Notes: generated by a model from the sequence alone, not told the origin. A DNA stretch of 9,437 bases from an uncultured Chloroflexota bacterium (GCA_903924005.1 CAIXZV010000436.1:1-9437); one strand, 5' to 3'; counted from the first letter of the stretch, positions 1-7,566 are shown. Made by a program: numbers and translations.

Positions 1-1
1 C

Positions 2-2338
2 ATCGTCTATGGCACCAACCATGAGTTTGGCTTCGACTACTTGCGCGACAACATGGCGCTGGCGCTGGAGCAGCGCGTCCAGCGCCAGCGGTACTTAGCC
101 ATCGTGGACGAGGTGGACAACATCCTCATCGACGAGGCCCGGACCCCGCTCATCATCTCCGGCCAGGCCGAGGAGTCCGCAGACCTCTACTTCTCCTTCG
201 CCCGGCTGGTGCCCCGCCTCAAGGCGCGACCCGAGGGCGATGAGGAGGGTGGCGACTACTTCGTTGACCTCAAGGACAAGGCGGTGTCCGCAACCGAAGA
301 GGGCATCGACAAGATCGAGCAGATGCTCGGCATCGAGAACCTTTACGACGCTGACCCGCGGCTTGCCCGGCACTTTGACTCGGCCCTGCGGGCGCACGCG
401 CTCTACAAGCGCGACCGCGACTACATCGTCGAAGACGGCGAGATCATCATCGTTGACGAGTTCACCGGCCGAAAGATGCCGGGTCGACGATGGAGCGAGG
501 GCCTCCACCAGGCCGTCGAGGCAAAAGAGGGCCTGCGTGTCCAGCGCGAGTCGCGCACCTTGGCCACCATCACGTTCCAGAACTACTTCCGCCTCTACGA
601 CAAGCTGGCCGGAATGACCGGGACGGCGATGACCGAGGCCGAGGAGTTCCACAAGATCTACAACCTCGAGGTCACGGCGATCCCGACGCATCGCCCGATG
701 ATCCGCGAGGACCAGCCTGACCTTGTCTTCAAGACCGAGGCGGGCAAGTTCAGCGCGCTCCTCGACGAGATTGAGGAAATGACCAAGGCCGGGCGCCCGG
801 TCCTGGTTGGCACGGTCTCGGTTGAGAAGTCCGAAGTGCTGGGCACGCTGCTCAAGCGGCGCGGCATCAAGCACGAGGTCCTCAACGCCAAGTTCCACGA
901 GAAGGAGGCGCCGATCATCGCGCAGGCCGGCAGGGCAGGCGCGGTGACCATCGCCACCAACATGGCTGGCCGCGGTACGGACATCCAGCTTGGCGGCAAC
1001 ACCGTGGGTCTCGCCTCCGAGATCCTCCACCGGCAGGGGCTCAACCCGGCCGAGGTGGACAAGGCCACGTACGACGCCGCGCTGGCCGAGGCCAAGGCCA
1101 TCACAGATGTGGGACACGTGGCAGTGGTGCAAGCCGGCGGTCTGCACATCATCGGCACGGAGCGACACGACAGCCGCCGTATCGACAACCAGCTCCGCGG
1201 CCGCGCCGGTCGCCAGGGCGATCCGGGCTCGTCGCGCTTCTACCTCTCGCTTGACGATGACCTCATGAAGCGCTTCGCGTCAGACCGCGTTGCAGGCCTC
1301 ATGGACCGCCTGGGTCTGGACGACGACGTGCCGATTGAGTCACGCATCGTGTCGCGGACCATCGAGAGCGCCCAGACCCGCGTCGAGGGCTTCAACTTCG
1401 ACATCCGCAAGCGGGTCGTCGAGTTTGACGACGTCATCAACAAGCAGCGCGAGACCATCTACTCGGAGCGGGACAAGGTCCTGCGCAACGAGGACCTGAC
1501 GGAGACCGTCAAGGAGTTCCTGGACGCCGAGGTGGAGGCGATGGCCGACACCTTTGCCTCAGGCCTGTCGCCGTCCGAGTGGAACCTCGAGGCATTTGCG
1601 GCTGCACTCAAGGCGATGGGCGTGGACACCGCGGACAGCACCGAAGAGGCGCTCGACGAGGCTGCGCAAAGCCGTGAAACGCTTGTTGGCCACGTCCGCG
1701 ATCTCGTTGAGGCACAGCTCGCAACCCGCATCGCAGAGCACGGCGAAGAGGTCTGGTCGCAGGTTGAGCGCTTCGTGCTCCTCCGGACCATCGACAGCCT
1801 CTGGGTTGAGCACCTGACCGAGATTGACGACATGCGCCGCGGCATCGGCCTCCGCGGCTATGCGCAGCAGGACCCGCTCAACGAGTTCCGCCGCGAGGCC
1901 AAAGGCCTCTACGACGAACTCCGAGACCTGATCCGCCGTCAGGTGGCCACGACGATCTTCCGCGTGACCGTCAAGCGCGAGACGGCAACCGTCCCGCTGG
2001 CAGGTCCGGGCCAGCCAGCCCGCTCCACGGACACCGCTGCGGTTGCGGCAGCCATCGCGGCGTCGGGAGCCGCCGCCCACCAGCACCAGCACCAGCCGCT
2101 CAGCGATGGTGCGGCCGCGCTGCGCCAGCCCGGCGCCGCCAGCCTGCCCCGACCCGATGCGGTCCGGGGTTTGCCCGAGGACCCGATGAAGGGTGCGCGG
2201 GAGGCCCCTGGCGCCGGTGCTGCTGCTGCTGCCGGTCAGGCGAGGGCGGGCTTCACCCCGTCGGGTGCACGCATCGGCCGCAATGACCCGTGCTGGTGCG
2301 GATCAGGTCAGAAGTACAAGAAGTGTCACGGGGCCTGA
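2..2338 (+). CDS. secA: Protein translocase ATPase SecA, 5'-truncated by window edge
   Basis: SecA is the cytosolic ATPase that drives unfolded preproteins through SecYEG. The reading frame is open from base 2 and begins IVYGTNHEFGFDYLRDNM, a hallmark of the first nucleotide-binding domain. Roughly 170-180 residues, including Walker A, lie upstream. In the 778 visible residues I see DEVD (Walker B, about 36-39) followed by ILIDEARTPLIISG, then the preprotein cross-linking region. GMTGTA is at about 204-209, TNMAGRGTD at 319-327 and QLRGRAGRQGD at 397-407 (second nucleotide-binding domain). The helical wing and scaffold follow. A low-complexity Ala/Gln/His/Pro linker leads to a C-terminal SEC-C zinc motif, PCWCGSGQKYKKCH (Cys 764, 766, 775 and His 776), used for SecB and lipid contact in relatives. 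The frame is intact to TGA 2336-2338. The next gene overlaps its end. Identification is secure; the true start is outside the window. Confidence 0.98.
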   Translation: MVYGTNHEFGFDYLRDNMALALEQRVQRQRYLAIVDEVDNILIDEARTPLIISGQAEESADLYFSFARLVPRLKARPEGDEEGGDYFVDLKDKAVSATEEGIDKIEQMLGIENLYDADPRLARHFDSALRAHALYKRDRDYIVEDGEIIIVDEFTGRKMPGRRWSEGLHQAVEAKEGLRVQRESRTLATITFQNYFRLYDKLAGMTGTAMTEAEEFHKIYNLEVTAIPTHRPMIREDQPDLVFKTEAGKFSALLDEIEEMTKAGRPVLVGTVSVEKSEVLGTLLKRRGIKHEVLNAKFHEKEAPIIAQAGRAGAVTIATNMAGRGTDIQLGGNTVGLASEILHRQGLNPAEVDKATYDAALAEAKAITDVGHVAVVQAGGLHIIGTERHDSRRIDNQLRGRAGRQGDPGSSRFYLSLDDDLMKRFASDRVAGLMDRLGLDDDVPIESRIVSRTIESAQTRVEGFNFDIRKRVVEFDDVINKQRETIYSERDKVLRNEDLTETVKEFLDAEVEAMADTFASGLSPSEWNLEAFAAALKAMGVDTADSTEEALDEAAQSRETLVGHVRDLVEAQLATRIAEHGEEVWSQVERFVLLRTIDSLWVEHLTEIDDMRRGIGLRGYAQQDPLNEFRREAKGLYDELRDLIRRQVATTIFRVTVKRETATVPLAGPGQPARSTDTAAVAAAIAASGAAAHQHQHQPLSDGAAALRQPGAASLPRPDAVRGLPEDPMKGAREAPGAGAAAAAGQARAGFTPSGARIGRNDPCWCGSGQKYKKCHGA

Positions 2339-2979
2339 CCCGCCGTCGCGCATCCGACATCGGGCTGGCGGTCCTCGCCGCCGGTCTCGCAGTTGCCTTC
2401 TCGGGTGCCCTGGCCACGTGGCGCATCACGGCTCAGGGTGACCGCGATGAACAGCGCCCCGCCGACGCCATCGTCGTCTTAGGGGCGGCGCAGTACGACG
2501 GGAGGCCGTCGCCCGTGTTTCAGGCGCGGCTTGACCACGCTGTGGAGCTCTGGCACAAGGGGCTCGCCCGCTGGTTCATCGTGACCGGCGGGAAGCTCCC
2601 CGGTGACCGCACCACAGAGGCGGCCACGGCCCGCGCGTACGCAATTGACCACGGGGTGCCGGCAGAGGTGATCTTCGGCGAGGACAGCGCCCGCAACACG
2701 CTGACATCCATGCGGCTGGTGGCAGCCCTCATGCACGACCGCGGACTGCGCTCGGCCGTCTTTGTCTCGGACCCGACACACATGCTCAGAGTCCTTCGGC
2801 TGGCCGACGATCTGGACATTGACGCTTACGGCTCGCCGACGCGGACCTCTCCCGTCCAGAACGACCCGCAACTGGTGGCGCAGGCGGTGATCCACGAGTT
2901 GGGGGCGCTCGCCGTCTATTTCGCAACCGGTGGCGAGCTATCACCCTCCGTTCCCGAGGGCTCAGGCCAGATCCGCTGA
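2323..2979 (+). CDS. DUF218 / YdcF-SanA family protein with N-terminal membrane anchor
   Basis: This 218-residue protein belongs to the DUF218 (YdcF/SanA/ElyC) family. Members are linked to envelope integrity, and E. coli YdcF binds S-adenosylmethionine, but no reaction is established. With GTG 2323 as start, the protein opens with a basic stretch (SRGLTRRR) and a hydrophobic segment at about residues 13-31, consistent with an anchor or uncleaved signal. The domain starts near residue 47 with ADAIVVLGAAQYDGRPSPVF. Further family motifs are VTGGKLPGDRTTEA, the SARNTLTSM segment and SDPTHMLRVLRLA, so the globular part would lie outside the membrane. GTG 2290 and GTG 2296 are alternative in-frame starts. 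I prefer 2323 because the membrane segment then sits at the N-terminus and the overlap with secA is only 16 nt. The ribosome-binding site is poor (AAGAA), so translation is probably coupled to secA. Family assignment is firm; start and function are uncertain. Confidence 0.85.
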   Translation: MSRGLTRRRASDIGLAVLAAGLAVAFSGALATWRITAQGDRDEQRPADAIVVLGAAQYDGRPSPVFQARLDHAVELWHKGLARWFIVTGGKLPGDRTTEAATARAYAIDHGVPAEVIFGEDSARNTLTSMRLVAALMHDRGLRSAVFVSDPTHMLRVLRLADDLDIDAYGSPTRTSPVQNDPQLVAQAVIHELGALAVYFATGGELSPSVPEGSGQIR

Positions 2980-2986
2980 CTCAATT

Positions 2987-3001
2987 CATGCAGACTGCAT
3001 G
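2987..3001. promoter_or_regulatory. 15-bp perfect palindrome, possible operator or weak terminator
   Basis: CATGCAGACTGCATG is a perfect inverted repeat of 7-bp arms around a single A. It lies 8 nt after the DUF218 stop and 30 bp upstream of the -35 box at 3032. Symmetry and position fit a dimeric regulator's operator. Read as RNA it could form a 6-bp stem with a 3-nt loop followed by GATTTT, which would be a weak terminator for the secA transcript. The next bases repeat a TTTTCCC theme (3004-3020). I cannot decide between the two readings. Confidence 0.4.
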
Positions 3002-3031
3002 GATTTTCCCCACTTTTCCCAGACTGGCCTC

Positions 3032-3060
3032 TTGGAATGCCGAAAGCGCTCTCCTATACT
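3032..3060 (+). promoter_or_regulatory. Sigma-A-type promoter upstream of the Cys-rich gene and prfB
   Basis: TTGGAA (3032-3037) and TATACT (3055-3060) are separated by exactly 17 bp. They match the consensus at 4/6 and 5/6 positions, which is notable in such GC-rich DNA. Transcription would start near 3067 and leave a leader of about 100 nt before GTG 3169. The leader contains GGGGCT (3062-3067) complementary to AGCCCC (3098-3103), and two adjacent related 20-mers (3081-3100 and 3103-3122, 14/20 identical), so it may fold. The promoter would drive the small gene and prfB, and perhaps ftsE-ftsX-protease. Confidence 0.55.
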
Positions 3061-3168
3061 CGGGGCTACGTTCTTCGTTTCTGGGACCGGCGTCGACAGC
3101 CCCTGGCGCCGTGTGGGACAGCGTTCTCCGACCCGCCCGTCCAGCGAAGATCCGGAGTGAGGGAGCTT

Positions 3169-3393
3169 GTGAAGCAGGCTGAGGAAGCTCAGTTCGTGGA
3201 TCTGATCGCATGTGAGCGCGACTGCCGCAACTGCAGCTATGCGGCCGCGCTTGACTGTGACGGCAACTGCGGCGTCTGCACCCATAACGGCTACTGTCCT
3301 TGTGTGAACCCCGTCGTCGCTCGGAGCAAGACAGCCCTTCGGCTGATTGAGCTCCGTCCGATCCTGCTCCAGGAAGTCCAGGTTCGCGCCTAG
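3169..3393 (+). CDS. Small cysteine-rich protein with two CxxxCxxC motifs, unknown function
   Basis: I do not recognise a named family. From GTG 3169 the product is 74 residues: a short acidic, helix-prone N-terminus (KQAEEAQFVDLIA), a compact Cys block, then a basic/hydrophobic tail. The eight cysteines (15, 19, 22, 30, 34, 37, 43, 45) fall as CERDCRNC, CDGNCGVC and a final CPC, so a CxxxCxxC unit occurs twice, 7 residues apart. This spacing suits metal binding (Zn or an Fe-S cluster). It resembles the radical-SAM triad spacing, but the protein is far too short to be such an enzyme. GGAG/GAGG lies upstream at 3154-3162. GTG 3157 is an alternative in-frame start (78 residues). The stop TAG overlaps the prfB start as TAGTG, which strongly implies co-translation with RF2. 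The Cys pattern and coupling support a real gene. Confidence 0.7.
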   Translation: MKQAEEAQFVDLIACERDCRNCSYAAALDCDGNCGVCTHNGYCPCVNPVVARSKTALRLIELRPILLQEVQVRA

Positions 3394-4515
3394 TGGACGT
3401 CGTGTCCCTGCGCGAGCTGGCAGAGCGGATCCGGGCGACCTCGGGGCGGCTTTGACCTCCCTGTCAAGGACGAACGCCTCGCAGATCTAGACGCGCGTGC
3501 AAGCGTGCCCGGCTTCTGGGACGACCAGCGCGCTGCCCAGAAGGTGCTCCGCGAGGCAGAGGCCCTGCGCGGGGAGGCAACCCTCTGGCGGGGCCTTGAG
3601 AAGCGCGCGGACGACTTGCTTGAGCTGCTGGCGCTTCTCGACGAGTCGCCTGACGCGGAGACCCAGACGGAAGTAGACCAAGAAGCAGACGCCCTCGCCG
3701 CCGAGTTTGAGCGCGAACGAACGCTGCTCCTCTTCTCAGGCGACTACGACACAAAGAACGCAGTGGTATCAATCAGCGCAGGCGCGGGCGGCACTGAGGC
3801 CACTGACTGGGCCGAGATGCTGCTTCGGATGTACCTGCGCTGGGCTGAGCGGCACAGGTTCCGCGCCCAGGTCCTGGACTCCACCGAAGGCGAGCAGGCA
3901 GGCATCAAGAGCGCCACGGTGGAGGTCACCGGGCGGTTCGCCTACGGCTGGCTGCGGCCCGAGCGCGGCGTCCACCGCCTGGTCCGCATCTCCCCGTACG
4001 ACGGGCAGAAGCGACGACAGACCACGTTCGCCCTGATCGAGGTCATGCCCGAAGCCGACGAGGACGTCGAGATCGAGCTCAACTGGGACGAGATCCGTAC
4101 GGACACCTTCCGCTCATCGGGCGCCGGGGGACAGCACGTCCAGAAGACAGAATCGGCAATCCGCCTCACGCACATCCCCACCGGGATCGTGGTCACCTGC
4201 CAGAACGAGCGCTCCGCAACCCAGAACAAGGAGCTCGCGATCCGCGTCCTCAAGTCGCGCCTGCTGGAGCTGCAGCTTGAGAAGCGCGAGGAGGAGCTGC
4301 GCAAGCTCCGCGGCGAGCACGTCACGGCAGGCTGGGGAAACCAGATCCGCTCGTATGTGCTCCACCCGTACCAGATGGTCAAAGACCTGCGGTCGGGGTA
4401 CGAGACCTCCAACACGGGCGCCGTGCTGGACGGCGATCTGGACGCCTTTATGCAGGCCGAACTTGATCGCCTGGCGACGGGTCGGCCGCCGTCAGCCGAC
4501 GACTCGGACGACTGA
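3393..4515 (+). CDS. prfB: Peptide chain release factor 2 (RF2), made by programmed +1 frameshift
   Basis: RF2 reads UGA and UAA stop codons and triggers peptidyl-tRNA hydrolysis. Translation begins at GTG 3393, overlapping the previous stop. It runs 20 codons (MDVVSLRELAERIRATSGRL), meets TGA 3453-3455 in a CTT-TGA-C context, and continues in the +1 frame from GAC 3454. The full product would be 373 residues, close to the usual length of about 365. After the shift come the coiled N-terminal domain (ASVPGFWDDQ) and the class-I core SISAGAGGTEATDWAEML. GVHRLVRISPYDGQKRRQ contains the stop-recognition tripeptide (residues about 200-202), here SPY rather than the usual SPF. SSGAGGQHVQKTESA contains the catalytic GGQ (about 245-247). 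The His that usually follows SPF in RRHTSF is Gln here, as I recall for actinobacterial RF2s. In-frame TGA gives RF2 autoregulation. ftsE starts 51 nt downstream. Confidence 0.96.
3443..3456 (+). promoter_or_regulatory. prfB programmed +1 frameshift site (SD-like GGGG, CTT TGA C)
   Basis: The zero-frame codons TCG GGG CGG CTT TGA are followed by C. GGGG (3443-3446) lies 3 nt before the slippery CTT (3450-3452), the same spacing as the internal Shine-Dalgarno in E. coli prfB. TGA is at 3453-3455. Slippage of the CTT-decoding tRNA to TTT puts GAC 3454-3456 into the A site, and the downstream frame is then the RF2 body without interruption. Low RF2 makes the ribosome pause at UGA and favours shifting, so RF2 controls its own synthesis. 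Confidence 0.95.
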
Positions 4516-4544
4516 CCTGCGCGACGGCGGGGTGTCTCCGGTGG

Positions 4545-4553
4545 TGCTAGCCT
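4545..4553 (+). promoter_or_regulatory. Weak candidate extended -10 element before ftsE
   Basis: TGCTAGCCT fits the extended -10 pattern TGnTAnnnT and would start transcription near 4560, only about 7 nt before the ftsE ATG (a near-leaderless mRNA). No convincing -35 box lies 16-18 bp upstream. It could give ftsE-ftsX extra expression independent of prfB, but chance similarity is quite possible. Confidence 0.2.
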
Positions 4554-4566
4554 CGGCGGGCGACCG

Positions 4567-5334
4567 ATGACCCAGACAGCGAGCGCCTACCCCACATTCA
4601 TGGAGCGGCTGACAGGCCGGCGTGCCCCTGTGCGCACGAGCCGCGACGTGGTGGTCCTCCACGGCGTCACCAAGCGCTACCCAAACGGACGCGTGGCACT
4701 GCGCGACGTTGATCTTGTGGTGCCCGAGGGCGACTTTGTCTTCCTCGTTGGCCCGTCTGGCGCAGGCAAGTCCACCCTCATGCGCCTCCTCATCCGCGAC
4801 GAGCTTGCAAGCAAGGGTCACGTTGTGGTGGACGGCAATGACCTGGGGCGTCTGCGCCGACGCGACGTGCCGCGGATCCGGCGCAAGATCGGCGTGGTCT
4901 TCCAGGACTTCAAGCTGCTGCCCCGCAAGACCGTGCGTGAGAACGTGGGGTTTGCGCTGGAGGTGACGGGGACGAAGCGGGCGCTCGTGGGACCTGCGGT
5001 GGACCGGGTGTTGGCGCTCGTTGGGCTGACGGCGCAGGCGGACCAGCTCCCCACGCAGCTCTCTGGCGGCGAGCAGCAGCGCACGGCGATCGCCCGCGCC
5101 CTCGTCCATGACCCGCGGCTGATCATCGCGGACGAGCCAACGGGCAACCTTGACCCGGTGATCAGCTGGGAGCTCATCCAACTCCTCCTGCGCATCAACG
5201 AGTTGGGCGTGACGATCCTGATGGCCACGCACGATGCCGAGGTGGTCACCTCCCTCCGGAAGCGCGTTGTGGCGCTTGAGGACGGGCGGGTCATCCGAGA
5301 CGAGACCGGCGCCACCTACCACCAGGCGGACTAG
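4567..5334 (+). CDS. ftsE: Cell division ABC transporter ATP-binding protein FtsE
   Basis: FtsE is the cytoplasmic ATPase of the FtsEX complex, which couples ATP hydrolysis to activation of cell-wall hydrolases at the septum. All ABC motifs are present: Walker A GPSGAGKST (62-70), Q-loop Gln 113 in VVFQDFKLLP, signature LSGGEQQR (165-172), Walker B LIIADEP (185-191), D-loop NLDP, and H-loop His 222 in MATHD. VFQDFKLL is characteristic of FtsE. The 255 residues exceed the usual 220-230 because of a 27-residue N-terminal extension (ERLTGRRAPVRTSRD region) before the core begins at VVVLHGVTKRYPNG. ATG 4567 is preceded by a weak GGCGGG at 4555-4560. ATG 4600 and GTG 4648 are internal alternatives, the latter giving a standard-length protein. 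ftsX follows after 6 nt, and the pair is surely one operon. Confidence 0.95.
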   Translation: MTQTASAYPTFMERLTGRRAPVRTSRDVVVLHGVTKRYPNGRVALRDVDLVVPEGDFVFLVGPSGAGKSTLMRLLIRDELASKGHVVVDGNDLGRLRRRDVPRIRRKIGVVFQDFKLLPRKTVRENVGFALEVTGTKRALVGPAVDRVLALVGLTAQADQLPTQLSGGEQQRTAIARALVHDPRLIIADEPTGNLDPVISWELIQLLLRINELGVTILMATHDAEVVTSLRKRVVALEDGRVIRDETGATYHQAD

Positions 5335-5340
5335 ACAATC

Positions 5341-6225
5341 ATGTTCGCCTTCATTGGCTTCTCGCTCCGCCGGGCCTGGCAAGGGTTCTGGCGCAACGCG
5401 CTGATGAGCCTCGCGGCAACCCTCACGATGGTGCTGATGCTCCTGCTGCTGGCAGGCTTCTTCGTCCTCCAGAACGTGCTGGTGGCAAGCCTCTCCTTCG
5501 TCGAGCAGAAGGTGGAGGTGGTGGCCTACGTCCAGAACACCGCCACAGCGGATCAGGTGGACGCCCTCGTCAAGCACATTGGCGCGATGCCCGAGGTGGC
5601 CTCGGTGACCTTTGTGTCACGCGAAGAGGCGCTGGCCAAGTTCCGGGCGATGCAGACGGCGCAGGGCCGCGGCGACGTGACGGCAACCCTTGACACCAAC
5701 CCGCTCTACGCCAGCCTGAACGTCAAGTTGCGCAGCCCGGGCGATCTGGACACCGTCACCAACGCGCTTGACGGGTCGCCGATCGTCCGCAACGTGCTCA
5801 ACATCCAGGCGCTCGTTGAGCGTGTCACCACGGTCACCACGGTCATCCGCAACGCGGGAGCGGTGATCCTTGGGATTGTCGGGCTCATCGTGCTGTTCAT
5901 CGTGGTCAACACCATCCGTCTGGCCGTGCTGGCGCGCGCGGAGGAGATTGAGATCATGCGCCTCGTCGGCGCGTCAGACGCGTTTATCCGCTGGCCATTC
6001 ATCTTTGAGGGCGGTCTTGTGGGTCTGCTTGGCGCGCTCATCGCGATTGGGATCCTCGCCGCGGCCGCACAGCCCGCATCGGCTGCCATGGCTGGCTTCT
6101 TCAACGTGCTGCCGTTGGAACTGGGCCCGGTTGGCCGCGACACGGCAGCGCTTGTGCTTGGCACTGGGCTTGGCCTTGGCGTTGCCGGCTCGTGGCTGTC
6201 CGTCCGCACGTACCTGATCCGCTAG
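5341..6225 (+). CDS. ftsX: Cell division permease-like protein FtsX
   Basis: FtsX is the membrane partner of FtsE and passes the ATPase cycle to peptidoglycan hydrolases outside the membrane. The 294 residues show the standard plan. A short basic cytoplasmic N-terminus (SLRRAWQGFWRN) precedes TM1 at about 22-45. An extracytoplasmic domain follows (about 50-165) with the family segment VEVVAYVQNTATADQVDAL and an EVASVTFVSREEAL stretch. TM2 is at about 172-192, TM3 at about 223-243 and TM4 at about 266-287. The cytoplasmic loop EEIEIMRLVGASDAFIRWPF after TM2 is the most conserved FtsX signature and contacts FtsE. ATG 5341 lies 6 nt after the ftsE stop, with AGGCGG at 5324-5329 as a distant weak ribosome-binding site, so coupling is likely. 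The product is a complete, normal-length FtsX. Confidence 0.95.
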   Translation: MFAFIGFSLRRAWQGFWRNALMSLAATLTMVLMLLLLAGFFVLQNVLVASLSFVEQKVEVVAYVQNTATADQVDALVKHIGAMPEVASVTFVSREEALAKFRAMQTAQGRGDVTATLDTNPLYASLNVKLRSPGDLDTVTNALDGSPIVRNVLNIQALVERVTTVTTVIRNAGAVILGIVGLIVLFIVVNTIRLAVLARAEEIEIMRLVGASDAFIRWPFIFEGGLVGLLGALIAIGILAAAAQPASAAMAGFFNVLPLELGPVGRDTAALVLGTGLGLGVAGSWLSVRTYLIR

Positions 6226-6234
6226 GCGCAGGCG

Positions 6235-7566
6235 ATGGACGAGCAGCCGGACGAGCAGGCGACGGACGAGCAGCCGCACGAGCCCGAAGTGACGCACGTG
6301 GTGGAGCCGACCCCAGCGCCATCTGCGCGGGCAACCCGCCGCAGTCCGGGCGCCGTGCTTGTGTCGGGTGCGCTGGTCGCCGTGCTGGCCGGCACCGTGC
6401 TCTTCCTCTCGGGCTGGACGTTGGGGCGCCAGTCTGCCCTCACGCCCGGCACCCCGGTATCGGAGGCCGAAGCGTTCCAGCCCTTCTGGGACACGTACCG
6501 CGCGGTCACCGACCGCTATGCCGGCGGCACCGTGGACCGCAAGGTGCTCATCGACGGCGCCATCAAGGGGATGATCTCCGCCTTGGGTGACCCGTTCTCC
6601 ATGTACCTGACGCCTGATGAGTACAAGGCGAGCCTCCAGGGCATCGCCGGAGAGTTCACAGGGATTGGCGCCACCATCGGCACCGTGGACGCCAAGGGCG
6701 CTAGCAACACGTGCACCACCCTGGGTGCTGACTGCCGTCTTGCGGTGATCAAGCCCATCCCGGGATCGCCCGCCGACAAGGCCGGGTTGGCGCCTGGCGA
6801 CGTGATCACGGCCATTGACGGCGTGGTGCTTGACGGGCTCACCCAGGACGCGGCACTTGGCAAGATCCGCGGCACGAAGGACACACCCGTCCGCCTCACG
6901 ATCGTGCGCGGCAGCGGGGCGCCCTATGTGCTGGAGATCGTCCGGGCAGTGATCATCCAGCCCGAGGTGGAGACAAAGTCTCTGGCGGGTGGGCAGGTGG
7001 GCTACATCAAGCTTGTGGGCTTCTCGGAGCACGCGGCCACGGACTTTGCCGCAGCCGTCAAGGCGAGTGTGGCCTCGGGTCAGAAACTCCTCGTGGTTGA
7101 CCTGCGGGGCAACCTTGGCGGGTTTGTGACCGCGGCGCGGTCCATCGCAAGCCAGTTCCTCGCGGACGGCGTGGTGTTCTGGGAGCAGGACGCGCAGGGC
7201 AACCAGACCGAGGTGGACGCGCAGCCCGGCGGTGCCGCCACGGACCCGTCCATCAAGGTGGTGATCCTTGTGGATGGCAACACGGCGTCTGCGTCCGAGA
7301 TTGTGGCCGGAGCGCTCCACGACCGGGGCCGCGCCATGCTGATCGGCACGAAGACCTACGGCAAGGGCACGGTCCAGCAGTGGACCCAACTGGAGGGCGA
7401 CAGCGGCGGTTTCCGCCTCACCATCGCCCGCTGGCTCACACCCAACAAGGTCTGGATCCACAAACAGGGCATCGTCCCCGACATCTTTGTCACAAGCCCT
7501 CCCGCAAAGCCAGGCGACGATCCTGTCCTGGCCACGGGGCTCGCACAACTGGGCATCACGCCCTAG
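6235..7566 (+). CDS. S41 family carboxyl-terminal processing protease (CtpA-like), membrane-anchored
   Basis: S41 proteases cut the C-terminal ends of exported proteins with a Ser/Lys dyad. The 443 residues comprise an acidic N-terminal tail (DEQPDEQATDEQPHEPE), a single membrane segment at about 39-61, an alpha-helical cap (FWDTYRAVTDRYAGG, then GMISALGDPFSMYLTPDEY), a PDZ domain at about 140-235, and the catalytic domain. GYIKLVGFSEHA and LLVVDLRGNLGG are family motifs. In GNTASASEIVAGAL and TYGKGTVQQ, spacing with known members points to Ser 352 as nucleophile, Lys 377 as base and Gln 381 as partner. The PDZ domain carries an insert with Cys 160 and Cys 167, which could form a disulfide outside the cell. 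The gene starts 9 nt after ftsX with a poor ribosome-binding site. In this position a hydrolase activated by FtsEX or its regulator would be expected. It is named by family only; paralogues are common. Confidence 0.92.
   Translation: MDEQPDEQATDEQPHEPEVTHVVEPTPAPSARATRRSPGAVLVSGALVAVLAGTVLFLSGWTLGRQSALTPGTPVSEAEAFQPFWDTYRAVTDRYAGGTVDRKVLIDGAIKGMISALGDPFSMYLTPDEYKASLQGIAGEFTGIGATIGTVDAKGASNTCTTLGADCRLAVIKPIPGSPADKAGLAPGDVITAIDGVVLDGLTQDAALGKIRGTKDTPVRLTIVRGSGAPYVLEIVRAVIIQPEVETKSLAGGQVGYIKLVGFSEHAATDFAAAVKASVASGQKLLVVDLRGNLGGFVTAARSIASQFLADGVVFWEQDAQGNQTEVDAQPGGAATDPSIKVVILVDGNTASASEIVAGALHDRGRAMLIGTKTYGKGTVQQWTQLEGDSGGFRLTIARWLTPNKVWIHKQGIVPDIFVTSPPAKPGDDPVLATGLAQLGITP

Noticed and set aside
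3037..3168. Upstream ATG extension of the small Cys-rich gene to 118 residues
   Set aside because: The ATG lies inside the -35 element and has no ribosome-binding site; GTG 3169 or 3157 fits the GGAG signals.
3453..3455. prfB as a pseudogene broken by an in-frame TGA
   Set aside because: The CTT-TGA-C context with the upstream SD-like GGGG is the conserved programmed frameshift, and the rest of the gene is intact.
4492..5577. Minus-strand open frame (361 codons) opposite ftsE
   Set aside because: Antisense of a conserved gene; low-complexity His/Glu/Val-rich translation without motifs.
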